A stretch of 64,000 nt of DNA from the NCBI RefSeq assembly GCF_003013475.1, contig NZ_PXZO01000055.1, positions 36,984 through 100,983 on the forward strand, written 5' to 3'. The translations under genes were made by a program, and so were the position numbers. A model generated the notes under the pieces. The model made no database searches. It had not been told where the DNA came from and saw only the letters and a program-made list of their open reading frames with translations. This DNA comes from Brevibacillus porteri (GTDB lineage Bacteria; Bacillota; Bacilli; Brevibacillales; Brevibacillaceae). This document shows, in pieces, positions 1 to 7,460 of the stretch; positions within the stretch are counted from its first letter, which is position 1; each line of letters begins with the position of its first letter.

Positions 1-2
1 TA

Positions 3-1700
3 AGACTCGGCGTTCATATCGCTGACGTGAGCTATTACGTTCGCGATAAGTCCCAGCTGGATAATGAGGCGTATCGTCGCGGTACCAGTGTCTACTTGGT
101 TGACCGCGTCATTCCGATGCTGCCACATCGCTTGTCCAACGGAATATGCAGTCTCAATCCGCAGGTGGATCGCTTGACGATTTCTTGTGATATGGAGATG
201 GATGCAGGCGGGAACACCGTTAAGTACGATATATTTTTGAGCGTGATTCGTACAGATGAGCGAATGACATATGCGGATGTACGAAGTATTTTGGACGACA
301 AGGACGAAGCACTGATCGAGAAGTACAGCCAGCTCGTCCCGATGTTCGAGGAAATGAAGAATTTGGCATTGAAGTTGCGTGGAAAACGTATGCAGCGTGG
401 TGCCATTGACTTTGACTTCCGCGAAGCGAAAATTTATGTGGATGAAGCGGGTACACCTACGGAAATCGGCTTCCGTACGAGATCGATTGCGGAGCAGATT
501 ATCGAGGAGTTCATGCTCGCTGCCAACGAAACAGTGGCGGAGCACTTCCACTGGATGAAGCAGCCGTTCATGTACCGGATTCACGAAGACCCGAACGCTG
601 AAAAGCTCATGGCCTTCATGGAGTTCATCACGAATTTTGGCTACTCGATCCGCGGGAAGGGCAATTCTGTTCATCCACGTGCGTTGCAGCAGCTGCTGGA
701 AGAGGTAAAAGGAACGCCGGAAGAAATTATTATCAGCACGGTCATGCTGCGTTCGATGAAGCAAGCGCGTTACGACGCGGAAAGCTTGGGGCATTACGGC
801 TTGTCTACGGAGTTTTATACCCATTTTACTTCGCCGATTCGCCGTTATCCCGACCTGATCGTCCACCGCCGTATTCGCGAATGGATCGAGTTGGGGAATC
901 AAATATCAGAAAAACGTCTGGGGTACTGGGCAGAGCAAATGCCAGTAATCGCAGAGCATGCGTCACAGCGTGAACGGTTGGCTGTCGATGCCGAGCGTGA
1001 AACAGACGATCTGAAAAAAGCGGAGTTCATGCTTGAGCGAGTGGGAGAAGAATTCGAAGGTGTCATCTCCAGCGTCACTTCGTTTGGGATTTTTGTCGAG
1101 CTGCCTAATACCATTGAAGGCTTGGTGCACGTCAGCTTTTTGACCGACGACTACTATCATTACCATGAGAAAATGTTTGCGCTGGTCGGTGAGCGTACTG
1201 GAAAGCAGTACCGGATCGGGGATGTCGTCGAGGTACGTGTAGCGAATGTCAACGTGGATGAACGCACCATCGACTTCGAAATCGTCGGGATGCCGAAGGC
1301 TGGCTTCCGTGGTAGCCGTGAGCGTACGCCTCGCGTCATAGATGGTCGCGGTGGGGATCGTAAGCCGACACGTGGAAAGCAACAAGAACGTTCACGTACA
1401 GGCCGTCCAGATCGTCCTGGCAGACCAGATCGACCAGATCGACCAGATCGTCAAAAGGACAAAAAGCATCCAGCGGAAATCCGTCAGAAATACAAGGATC
1501 GCCGCAAAACGGAAGGGAACAAACCTCCTCGTCGTACTGGATCGGGCAAAGCATCGAACGGTGAAGAAGTGCTGCCAATCGGTACAGGAGAAGGAGATAC
1601 CCCAGCGAAACGCCAGAAGGGATTCTGGGAAGATCTCGTCAAGTCCAAGAAAAAGAATCGCAAAAATGTAGCCAGTCAGGTGAAACGGAAACGCCGTTAA
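3..1700 (+). CDS. rnr: Ribonuclease R, 5'-truncated by window edge
   Basis: 3'-to-5' hydrolytic exoribonuclease of the RNase II/R family, which degrades structured RNA and acts with SmpB/tmRNA in clearing non-stop mRNAs. The reading frame is open from base 3, so the gene starts upstream and about 565 C-terminal residues are present. The sequence begins inside the catalytic RNB domain (GVHIADVSYYV, then SYLVDRVIPMLP-like text and the TSPIRRYPDLIVHR segment). A C-terminal S1 RNA-binding domain follows (FEGVISSVTSFGIFVELPN). The protein ends in a long basic, low-complexity tail with repeated Arg-Pro-Asp triplets and Lys/Arg clusters. Such a tail is usual in RNase R but is long here. The smpB gene follows with its own promoter, an order common in Bacillota. 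The call is secure; only the N-terminus is missing. Confidence 0.97.
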   Translation, partial: RLGVHIADVSYYVRDKSQLDNEAYRRGTSVYLVDRVIPMLPHRLSNGICSLNPQVDRLTISCDMEMDAGGNTVKYDIFLSVIRTDERMTYADVRSILDDKDEALIEKYSQLVPMFEEMKNLALKLRGKRMQRGAIDFDFREAKIYVDEAGTPTEIGFRTRSIAEQIIEEFMLAANETVAEHFHWMKQPFMYRIHEDPNAEKLMAFMEFITNFGYSIRGKGNSVHPRALQQLLEEVKGTPEEIIISTVMLRSMKQARYDAESLGHYGLSTEFYTHFTSPIRRYPDLIVHRRIREWIELGNQISEKRLGYWAEQMPVIAEHASQRERLAVDAERETDDLKKAEFMLERVGEEFEGVISSVTSFGIFVELPNTIEGLVHVSFLTDDYYHYHEKMFALVGERTGKQYRIGDVVEVRVANVNVDERTIDFEIVGMPKAGFRGSRERTPRVIDGRGGDRKPTRGKQQERSRTGRPDRPGRPDRPDRPDRQKDKKHPAEIRQKYKDRRKTEGNKPPRRTGSGKASNGEEVLPIGTGEGDTPAKRQKGFWEDLVKSKKKNRKNVASQVKRKRR

Positions 1701-1713
1701 ACAATTGTTTAAA

Positions 1714-1754
1714 CCCCGAAAAGTACTCGGAGCGATCCGTTTCCCTTTTCGGGG
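1714..1754 (+). terminator. Hairpin after rnr
   Basis: A perfect 10-bp stem (CCCCGAAAAG with CTTTTCGGGG) lies 13 bases after the rnr stop. The U-tract is poor, so it may be a weak terminator or a 3'-end stabiliser rather than a full stop. Confidence 0.55.
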
Positions 1755-1778
1755 ATGGCTATTTACCGGGTAAATGAC

Positions 1779-1807
1779 TTGCCACAATGGGCAAAATTTG
1801 CTAGACT
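1779..1807 (+). promoter_or_regulatory. Sigma-A-like promoter of smpB
   Basis: TTGCCA (1779-1784) and TAGACT (1802-1807) are separated by 17 bp. The site lies about 40 bp before the smpB start and after the rnr hairpin, so smpB can be expressed independently of rnr. Confidence 0.6.
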
Positions 1808-1848
1808 AACTGGTACGAAACGCAGTACGTACAAGTGAGGTGATCTCC

Positions 1849-2322
1849 ATGTCAAAAGAGAAGGCCGGAACCAAGACAATCGCCCAAAACCGAAAAGCGC
1901 GCCACGATTACCACATCGAGCAAGTATACGAGGCAGGCATTGAGCTGACCGGTACGGAGATCAAGTCCGTGCGTGCGGCGCGTGTCCAGCTCAAGGACAG
2001 CTTTGCCCGTGTGCAGAATGGCGAATTGCTTCTGTACAATGTGCACATCAGTCCGTACGAGCAGGGAAATCGTTTTAACCATGAGCCAGAGCGGACTCGC
2101 AAGCTGCTGATGCGCCGCTTGGAAATCCTCAAGCTCAATGGTCTGATTCGCGAAAGAGGCTACTCACTGGTCCCACTCAGCATTTATTTGAAGGGCGGCT
2201 GGGCCAAGGTCGAGCTCGCACTTGTCAAAGGGAAAAAGAACTACGACAAGCGCGAAGACCTCAAGAAAAAAGAGTCCACGCGTGATATCGAGCGTGCTCT
2301 GCGCGAACGTCAAAAAGGTTGA
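1849..2322 (+). CDS. smpB: SsrA-binding protein SmpB
   Basis: Small RNA-binding protein that escorts tmRNA to stalled ribosomes for trans-translation. The 157 residues are the usual length. Hallmarks seen are the early QNRKARHDYHIEQVYEAGI segment, the ELTGTEIKSVR stretch, the HISPYEQGNRFNHEP loop, RTRKLLMRRLEI, and a basic C-terminal tail (KKKESTRDIERALRERQKG) of the type that enters the decoding centre. ATG 1849 is chosen because an AGGTGATCT ribosome binding site close to the anti-Shine-Dalgarno complement ends a few bases upstream; an in-frame GTG at 1840 lies inside that site. It sits between rnr and its partner RNA ssrA. Confidence 0.97.
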   Translation: MSKEKAGTKTIAQNRKARHDYHIEQVYEAGIELTGTEIKSVRAARVQLKDSFARVQNGELLLYNVHISPYEQGNRFNHEPERTRKLLMRRLEILKLNGLIRERGYSLVPLSIYLKGGWAKVELALVKGKKNYDKREDLKKKESTRDIERALRERQKG

Positions 2323-2357
2323 TTGGATTGCACTGGCAGGCTTGGCAGCAATCAACG

Positions 2358-2387
2358 TTGAGTTTTGGTTGTCGCCTGTGCTATATT
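2358..2387 (+). promoter_or_regulatory. Possible ssrA promoter
   Basis: TTGAGT (2358-2363) and TATATT (2382-2387) with an 18-bp spacer. It is the best match between smpB and the tmRNA gene, but it lies upstream of a terminator-like hairpin. A weaker -10-like TACAAT occurs at 2421-2426. Confidence 0.4.
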
Positions 2388-2428
2388 TAATAAGCAACAA
2401 CAAGCCAATACACTGTTAGTTACAATAT

Positions 2429-2470
2429 AGTCTAGGTGCGGATTTAATGGCTCTTCACCTAGACTTTTTC
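2429..2470 (+). terminator. Terminator-like hairpin directly upstream of ssrA
   Basis: A perfect 10-bp inverted repeat (AGTCTAGGTG with CACCTAGACT, loop 17 nt) is followed by TTTTCTC, only about 12 bases before the mature tmRNA 5' end. It could end smpB transcription, attenuate ssrA, or fold in the 5' leader of pre-tmRNA as a processing signal. Confidence 0.6.
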
Positions 2471-2481
2471 TCACCTTACCT

Positions 2482-2837
2482 GGGGGCGTTCTGGATTCGA
2501 CGGGGATGGTAGAGCATGAGAAGCGAGCCGGGGGGCTGCGGACCTCGTCAACAACGCGGAACGCCATTAACTGGCAACAAACAACTTTCTCTCGCTGCTT
2601 AATAACCAGTGAGGCGCTACCATTCCATCGCCCATGTGGCATGACTAGCGCTCAACTTTAGTGGGATACGCCGGAGGCTTCCGCCTGGAGCCGAAGGAAG
2701 AAGATCAATCAGGCTAGGTAACGGGTCAGCGCGTCACTCCGCGAATCCGGTACCGAAATTTAAATGAGTGACTGCGCTCGGAGATGCTCATGTATCGCTG
2801 TTTTCGGACGGGGGTTCGAATCCCCCCGCCTCCACCA
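2482..2837 (+). ncRNA. ssrA: tmRNA (SsrA, 10Sa RNA)
   Basis: Rescues ribosomes stalled on non-stop mRNAs by acting as tRNA-Ala and then as template for a degradation tag. The 5' end GGGGGCG pairs with CGCCTCC just before the encoded 3' ACCA to form the acceptor stem. The T-arm text GGGTTCGAATCCCCC precedes it. The 5' segment CTGGATTCGACGGGGAT is diagnostic of tmRNA. The tag frame runs from GGC 2573 to GCT 2599 and reads GNKQLSLAA before tandem TAA TAA; the resume codon is assigned by eye. At 356 nt the size is normal. Its partner smpB lies just upstream. Confidence 0.97.
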
Positions 2838-2854
2838 AAATACATAAAGTGAAT

Positions 2855-2878
2855 CCACCTGATGAGGGTGGTTTTTTT
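2855..2878 (+). terminator. Rho-independent terminator of ssrA
   Basis: CCACC and GGTGG form a short stem followed by seven T residues, 18 bases after the tmRNA 3' CCA. The following 200 bp up to the next gene show no convincing ORF. Confidence 0.85.
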
Positions 2879-3077
2879 GCGTTTATGGGGGAACTGTTCT
2901 CTGGACATACTGGCGTGAGAAACCTTGGGAAATTTTAAGGCGTGTAAATGAAGATGAACGACGATAATCTGGAGTCCAGGTTGACAGTAAACATATAGCA
3001 ATGACAGATGAAGAGAAAAAATACCCGTTCTCACGAGTAGGTGTCATTGTCATTATGCATGTTTTCTCTAACTACCA

Positions 3078-3773
3078 CTATCCTCTAAAAGTAAGGATAT
3101 AAAAGTCTGATGTAGCGGTTGTAATGATCCAGCCTGGTGGAATTGGGGTAATTTTTGCGGTTTGTACGGTCGTTCCATAGCTTGCTCCTCCCACATACTG
3201 CCATACAAAGAAATCCGTTGTTGCTTGGGTGATCACCCAATTTGCTGGAATTCGAGTGAACTTTGCGGTCTGTACGGTCTGTCCAAAGCTTGCCCCTCCT
3301 ACATACTTCAGTTGATAAAAATCCGAAGTTGCTAGAGTAATCACCCAGTTTTCTGGAACTTGGGTTATTTTTGCGGTCTGAATTGTATATCCGAAGCTTG
3401 CCCCTCCTACATACGTCCATACAAAGAAATCACTTGTTGCAACAGTGATCACCCAGTCTTTTGGAATGGGAGTCGTTCTAGCAGTCTGTACTGTCTGACC
3501 CAACTTTGCTCCACCTACATATTGGATGACGTAGTAGTCACTCATTACTGTTGTAATGACCCAATCTGGAGGAATCGGAGTTGATTTTGAAATTTGTCTT
3601 GTAGCTCCAAAATTAACACTAGTTACTCTTGATACTTTACGAGAGTCGGTTGAATGATTTTGAAGTAACGTTTCCTGAGAAGATGTTGTGAGTTCAGTTG
3701 CCTTGGTAGGAATGGTTAGAGACATTGTAACTACTAGTAGACCTAAAGCAGAAACCATACTTTTTTTAAGCAT
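3078..3773 (-). CDS. Secreted protein of five 36-residue repeats
   Basis: 231 residues with a clear Sec signal peptide (MLKKSMVSALGLLVVTMSLTIPTKA; likely cleavage after KA). A short Ser/Thr-rich linker follows, then five tandem repeats of about 36 residues to the C-terminus, the last one truncated. Repeat consensus elements are IPxxWVIT, a TSDFF-like segment, YVGGASFG and TVQTAK, rich in aromatic residues and Gly, suggesting a beta-solenoid or small beta-sheet repeats. The function is not recognised; a surface or matrix-type role is plausible but unproven. ATG 3773 has an AAGGGGTG ribosome binding site. No sortase motif, SLH domain or other anchor is visible. The gene is alone on its strand, flanked by the tmRNA terminator and a decayed region. 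Confidence 0.75.
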   Translation of the reverse strand: MLKKSMVSALGLLVVTMSLTIPTKATELTTSSQETLLQNHSTDSRKVSRVTSVNFGATRQISKSTPIPPDWVITTVMSDYYVIQYVGGAKLGQTVQTARTTPIPKDWVITVATSDFFVWTYVGGASFGYTIQTAKITQVPENWVITLATSDFYQLKYVGGASFGQTVQTAKFTRIPANWVITQATTDFFVWQYVGGASYGTTVQTAKITPIPPGWIITTATSDFYILTFRG

Positions 3774-4002
3774 GAACAGAACACCCCTTCATGAGAAATA
3801 TTTTCTGTTAGGATTCGCTTTTGTTTTATTAAGCTCCTTCGATCATTTGGTGTTATTTCAATATTTTTCCATAAAATGTTATAGACTTAATGGTGGCTTA
3901 ACGATCTCCTTCCTAGACATAGAGCCTACCCCTATGGTATGGATTACCTTTTTCTTGATCGCTTCAAAATTACTACCAATAAACTTCGCACATTTAGCAC
4001 TA

Positions 4003-4227
4003 CTAAAAAACAGCCAAGATGCCTACAACCAACACCGATCCGAGATCAACAATCGTATCTACCAGTTGTCACTCGATGCTGAAGTGGCCTATCACCAAGG
4101 AAACATGGCAGAAGCAGAAAAATACGGTCAACTAGCCATTGCCGAATCCAAGGGCGTACAAAAGTATCTAATGATCAAGACACTTGAAAAAAGCAAACGC
4201 AATCTGCATCAGAGCTCTTATTTCTAG
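4003..4227 (+). pseudogene. 5'-truncated remnant of a helical gene
   Basis: The last 75 codons of a longer open frame look coding. They contain amphipathic, TPR-like text (AEVAYHQGNMAEAEKYGQLA, then KTLEKSKRN) with Brevibacillus-like codon use. The upstream part of the frame is AT-rich, runs antisense into the secreted-repeat gene, and has no start codon with a ribosome binding site. I read it as the 3' end of a gene that lost its start. Function unknown. Confidence 0.4.
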
Positions 4228-4269
4228 GTCACTTTCCTCGTTCGTTTTCTGATTCGGGGAGGGAAAGCT

Positions 4270-4359
4270 GTGTCTCACGAAACCGATCTACAAGAAGAAC
4301 TGTCCCGATTCAACGATCGAGACAGTCCTTCATTGCGCTACGACTCCAGGCGTGACTAA
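4270..4359 (+). CDS. 29-codon small ORF
   Basis: GTG start preceded by GGGGAGGG at good spacing. It encodes a highly charged 29-residue peptide (starts MSHETDLQEELSRF, ends RYDSRRD), rich in Asp, Glu and Arg and without a membrane segment. It lies 42 bases after the decayed gene and may be a leftover of the same operon. Function unknown; it could be non-coding. Confidence 0.35.
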   Translation: MSHETDLQEELSRFNDRDSPSLRYDSRRD

Positions 4360-4365
4360 GCAAGC

Positions 4366-4989
4366 CTATTTCTTCAATATAGCCCACTCTACTATCACAA
4401 AATTAAGAATGAGACCAGCCCAAATGTTTACATTCAATACCTCTCCAATAACGGTTTCCATACCATGCGGAAGAGAAAAACCATGAAAAATATAGTAAAG
4501 AAGGAGTAATACTGGCACCAAAAGACGCGCGCTTATGGCAACCAATGTCATTCCAAAACTGCGAATCATCCACTTTCGGTGTTCCTCAAATTCCCTGTTG
4601 ATTGCGGTAAGGTACCCTTTCCAGCATGTGAAAAGCCAAGCGAAAGATAACACAAGGAAGCTTGTTGCCTTCATGAAATTTTCTGCATAAAAGATACTCG
4701 CTAAAGAGAGGAGTCCGTTGATAAACACACTGTACACATAAATCCTCCCAAGAAAACGATGTATGCTTGGGTTCTTTAGGCGAATTCGGTCGACAAACTG
4801 AAAAAAACCAGTGAGAAGAGCAATGAAAGCAGCAACGATATGAGCAACTAATAAAGGATAGTGAATAGTGCCGGGAATAATCGTTATTCGACTGTTTGCA
4901 GGATCTAATGTTAAATAGGGAAATAGAAATGGAACGATAACCAATAGAGATATTAGAAATAATACCCACCAAATTTTAGGGATTTTCAT
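4366..4989 (-). CDS. DUF2306-like membrane protein
   Basis: 207 residues with about six hydrophobic segments (after MKIPKIWWVLFLISLL, around PLLVAHIVAAFIALLTGFFQF, SVFINGLLSLASIFY, TSFLVLSFAWLFTCW, LVPVLLLLYYIF, WAGLILNFVIVEWAIL). The HRFLGRIYVYSVF segment and the EFEEHRKWMIRSF loop resemble the DUF2306 (YozB-like) family of unknown function. The start overlaps the 3' end of the upstream four-TM gene by 4 bases (ATGA type), so the two are translationally coupled and probably act together. Family call by pattern only. Confidence 0.65.
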   Translation of the reverse strand: MKIPKIWWVLFLISLLVIVPFLFPYLTLDPANSRITIIPGTIHYPLLVAHIVAAFIALLTGFFQFVDRIRLKNPSIHRFLGRIYVYSVFINGLLSLASIFYAENFMKATSFLVLSFAWLFTCWKGYLTAINREFEEHRKWMIRSFGMTLVAISARLLVPVLLLLYYIFHGFSLPHGMETVIGEVLNVNIWAGLILNFVIVEWAILKK

Positions 4990-5402
4990 ACCTTCTTCCC
5001 CCCTAGATTATGAGAATGTTTTACGGTGGAGAGAGAGCCCCAGGAGAGAAACAAGGCAATAACAGGATGAAGCGCAGAGAGGATTCCTAAGTGAGAGGAA
5101 TAAATAACGGTCAGGAACTGTGCAACGATCATTAGGTATAATCCGAGACAAATCCAACGAAGATGTACAGGCAGCTTTCCAAGGAAAGAAAGAACCAACA
5201 TGCCGACTGGAATCCATGCAAAATAGTGAGCCAGGGTTCTATGCAGTTCCCAATGTTCTCCGTTGACGAACAGCCCAAGACCTGCCAGTGATACCTGAAC
5301 AATAATGAAAGCAAAAAACACCCATGCGAGGACAATAAACATGTACCTCCATATTTTCACACGAGGAGGGGGAAGGGGAATCTTCTCATTCATCTCAAGC
5401 AT
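4986..5402 (-). CDS. Four-TM membrane protein (DUF6220-like)
   Basis: 138 residues with four predicted membrane segments (MFIVLAWVFFAFIIVQVSLA, FAWIPVGMLVLSFLG, WICLGLYLMIVAQFLTVIY, ALHPVIALFLSWGSL). Conserved-looking HxxLAHYFAW and LHPVIAL motifs are often seen in small membrane proteins of the DUF6220 type. ATG 5402 is preferred because GGGAGAGG lies about 8 bases upstream; an internal ATG at 5393 is possible. It is cotranscribed with the DUF2306-like gene that it overlaps. Function unknown. Confidence 0.6.
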   Translation of the reverse strand: MLEMNEKIPLPPPRVKIWRYMFIVLAWVFFAFIIVQVSLAGLGLFVNGEHWELHRTLAHYFAWIPVGMLVLSFLGKLPVHLRWICLGLYLMIVAQFLTVIYSSHLGILSALHPVIALFLSWGSLSTVKHSHNLGGKKV

Positions 5403-5530
5403 GTAAAAACCTCTCCCATCTGAATAATTTGTATTACCCCCATCCTAAACGCGAGTTCAAAACAAACCCTAAACGATTTCTAAAAAAAGGATAAAATCTG
5501 AACCACATAACGAATTATGTACACATGCAT

Positions 5531-5570
5531 AAAAAAACAAAGACCAACATAGTAAATATCGCCGGTCTTT
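5531..5570 (-). terminator. Terminator of the HExxH gene
   Basis: On the minus strand, AAAGACC and GGTCTTT form a stem followed, after a G, by seven T residues, 17 bases past the stop of the 496-residue HExxH gene. It separates that gene from the membrane-protein pair further along the same strand. Confidence 0.65.
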
Positions 5571-5586
5571 GACTCATTATCAGCTA

Positions 5587-7077
5587 TTAATTGGGCTCTA
5601 ACACAAAGTAATACGGTTTGGAGAGGAGATTGTGCAAATGATCGCGTACTTCCACGTTAGGCAGTCGGTTTAATGATTCGCTAATTTCTCGGTTCATGTC
5701 GGCGTACTGGATTTCATACTGCTCTTCCAGGCCCACTTTTTGTTTCTCCTCGTGAATGACGCTAGCCAAACGCTTTGCTATCCCAAATAGCTCTTGATTG
5801 GTCTCACCATAACCAGGTTCATTAGCGTTTGCCAAATATCCGCGCATTTCTGCCAATCGAGACAGGGTATCACGCCAGTTCCATACTTGAATATTTTTTT
5901 CTCTTGTTTGAGAGCATATCTCAACAAAAGGATTTTTCGATAACAAATCTTCTACTGTACTCCATGAATCTGGTCGCAGGGATTCTTCGAGTTTTTGTAG
6001 GCAGTACGCATCAGGAGAGAGTAACTCTACCACTTCACGAAACGCTGGAATCGAGTTTCGTTGATAGCTTTTGATTCCCCACAAGCTATGTACTTGCAAT
6101 GCAGTAGCAAATGACTTGCAGTGAGTATCGAGTTCTTGTAATTGTTCCTCATTTAGCTTATGACTAGCAAGAATCCTCGCTTTTACCTCATTATCAGGGA
6201 TGTTTTCATTCGCTTCGCCTAATTGCATGTTTCTTTTGATGTACGTTCGAACCGTGTCTTTTGATATCGATCTATCCTCTTGAGCACCAAGAATTCCAAA
6301 TCGATAAGAGATAAAATCCTCGAATCCTTTACTACTTCCGAATCCATCATCAATGGCATGCAAATCTGGTTGCACTTCCATCATTTCAGCGAGCACCTGC
6401 TCCTCAAGTCCATAAATGCATGCTTCGATATGTGTCCAGTAGCTTCTGCATTCGTCTTCGCTCCCCAGTACACGTTGATAGACATCATGGAAGAAGAGGA
6501 TATGAGCAATTTCGTGGAAGTAATTTTGAAAAGGAAACTTGATGTGACTTCCTTCCAAATACGATCCTGCATTTTGATAGATCCGCCCATGTTCTGGTCG
6601 GAATAATGTTGGTAGCGTCGAATGTAAATCTAAGTATAATCCAATCCCTTCATTGTAACTATGTGCCCAAACAGCTAAATAGGTTGGGCTTAACAACAAA
6701 GCGATGGAGTGATTGGTAATTTGAACGGGCAAATTGAAATAGCCGCCGTTTATTTGAGGCTGCAAGCTTAACCAGGTCATCCCAACTGCTAGAGCCTGAT
6801 ATAAAGGAAATTCACCATCCGCTGCTGCCTCTCTACAATAACGTTGAAATTGACGTATATCGCTTACCATTCCATGGTTGTTAAAACCGTAGTTACCCTC
6901 GAATCTCTCAAGTCCCTCAATGAAATCCTCTGGTGATACCGTTAAAAATACGTTAATTCCATCCACCCAAAGATCGGAACCGATCTCTGATTCTAGCCAT
7001 GCGTCTTGATCCTCGGCAAGTTCTCTCAACTGATGATATCTTTCCAACAAATGCGCCTGTTTCATAAACTGCACCAT
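5587..7077 (-). CDS. HExxH protein next to two small peptide genes
   Basis: About 496 residues, no signal peptide, no membrane segment. The only clear motif is NYFHEIAHILFFHD with HEIAH at residues 188-192, the metal-binding signature of zincins and also of the HExxH family proposed to modify ribosomal peptides. A possible extra ligand is His197 or the acidic cluster near Glu218-Glu226. The rest is helical and charged. A longer frame can start at TTG 7155, but that would lie inside a terminator stem, so ATG 7077 (alternative 7065) is preferred. The two upstream peptide genes on the same strand suggest it processes or modifies them; this is inference. Alternatives: a metallopeptidase or a peptide-binding receptor. 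Homology not recognised with certainty. Confidence 0.55.
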   Translation of the reverse strand: MVQFMKQAHLLERYHQLRELAEDQDAWLESEIGSDLWVDGINVFLTVSPEDFIEGLERFEGNYGFNNHGMVSDIRQFQRYCREAAADGEFPLYQALAVGMTWLSLQPQINGGYFNLPVQITNHSIALLLSPTYLAVWAHSYNEGIGLYLDLHSTLPTLFRPEHGRIYQNAGSYLEGSHIKFPFQNYFHEIAHILFFHDVYQRVLGSEDECRSYWTHIEACIYGLEEQVLAEMMEVQPDLHAIDDGFGSSKGFEDFISYRFGILGAQEDRSISKDTVRTYIKRNMQLGEANENIPDNEVKARILASHKLNEEQLQELDTHCKSFATALQVHSLWGIKSYQRNSIPAFREVVELLSPDAYCLQKLEESLRPDSWSTVEDLLSKNPFVEICSQTREKNIQVWNWRDTLSRLAEMRGYLANANEPGYGETNQELFGIAKRLASVIHEEKQKVGLEEQYEIQYADMNREISESLNRLPNVEVRDHLHNLLSKPYYFVLEPN

Positions 7078-7118
7078 CCCGTCCTGTTTGCTTACTGCTA
7101 GAAAGCGAGAACTGTTTG

Positions 7119-7152
7119 CAAAAAATTCAAGAGCACACGAGGTGCTCTTGAA
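7119..7152 (-). terminator. Perfect terminator between peptide genes and HExxH gene
   Basis: An 11-bp perfect stem (TTCAAGAGCAC with GTGCTCTTGAA, 5-nt loop) followed on the minus strand by six T residues. It lies 17 bases after the second peptide stop. It would let the short peptides be made in excess over the enzyme through partial read-through, as is common for precursor-peptide genes. Confidence 0.85.
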
Positions 7153-7169
7153 CAATCGATTACTTTCGA

Positions 7170-7268
7170 TTACTTTTTACACGCGAGTGTCATAATTGGA
7201 TGGAAAAGCAATTTCATTTCTTGAACGTTTTGATTGTTAGAAAGTTGTACTTTCACTACCTGTTTCAT
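7170..7268 (-). CDS. Small peptide gene B (32 codons), putative precursor peptide
   Basis: ATG 7268 to TAA 7170. The N-terminal part MKQVVKV, Asn at position 12 and VQEMK at 15-19 match peptide A; the C-terminal part (LLFHPIMTLACKK) does not. One Cys lies three residues from the end. A GGAAGGGACGGG purine stretch precedes the ATG. The pattern (conserved leader, variable end, terminator, then an enzyme gene) is that of a ribosomally made, modified peptide precursor, but no modification is demonstrated. It could also be a signalling peptide. Confidence 0.6.
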   Translation of the reverse strand: MKQVVKVQLSNNQNVQEMKLLFHPIMTLACKK

Positions 7269-7328
7269 GAGAAATCCCGTCCCTTCCAAATTTTATATAC
7301 GGAGATAATGCATGGTTTTTTGATTCTC

Positions 7329-7424
7329 TTACAAGCACACATCAACAACTACACGCCATTTCAGCGCTTTCATTTCTTGCACTTGTTTGTTCTTGTTTAC
7401 TGCTACTTTTACGACCTTTTTCAT
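7329..7424 (-). CDS. Small peptide gene A (31 codons), putative precursor peptide
   Basis: ATG 7424 to TAA 7329 with a strong GGAGG 9 bases upstream. The peptide begins MKKVVKVAVNKNKQVQEMK and ends ALKWRVVVDVCL, with a single Cys next to the C-terminal Leu. It aligns without gaps to peptide B over the first 19 residues, with 12 identities, and then diverges. First gene of the minus-strand unit, preceded by a TATAAT box. Too small for routine gene calling. The role as RiPP-like precursor is inferred from layout. Confidence 0.65.
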   Translation of the reverse strand: MKKVVKVAVNKNKQVQEMKALKWRVVVDVCL

Positions 7425-7454
7425 GAGTCTATACCTCCTTTCCACAGAAGTGGA

Positions 7455-7460
7455 ATTATA
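7455..7460 (-). promoter_or_regulatory. -10 box of the peptide unit
   Basis: A consensus TATAAT on the minus strand, 30 bases before peptide gene A. No good -35 is seen at the usual distance. A 6-bp hairpin (TTCCAC with GTGGAA, 7440-7455) lies between it and the GGAGG, in the presumed 5' leader. Confidence 0.45.

Noticed and set aside
2726..3034. Minus-strand 102-codon frame over the tmRNA 3' end
   Set aside because: It overlaps the tmRNA tRNA-like domain and its terminator; structural RNA explains the sequence.
3688..4002. N-terminal part of a 179-codon frame
   Set aside because: Its start lies antisense inside the secreted-repeat gene and the text is AT-rich and non-protein-like; only the last 75 codons look coding.
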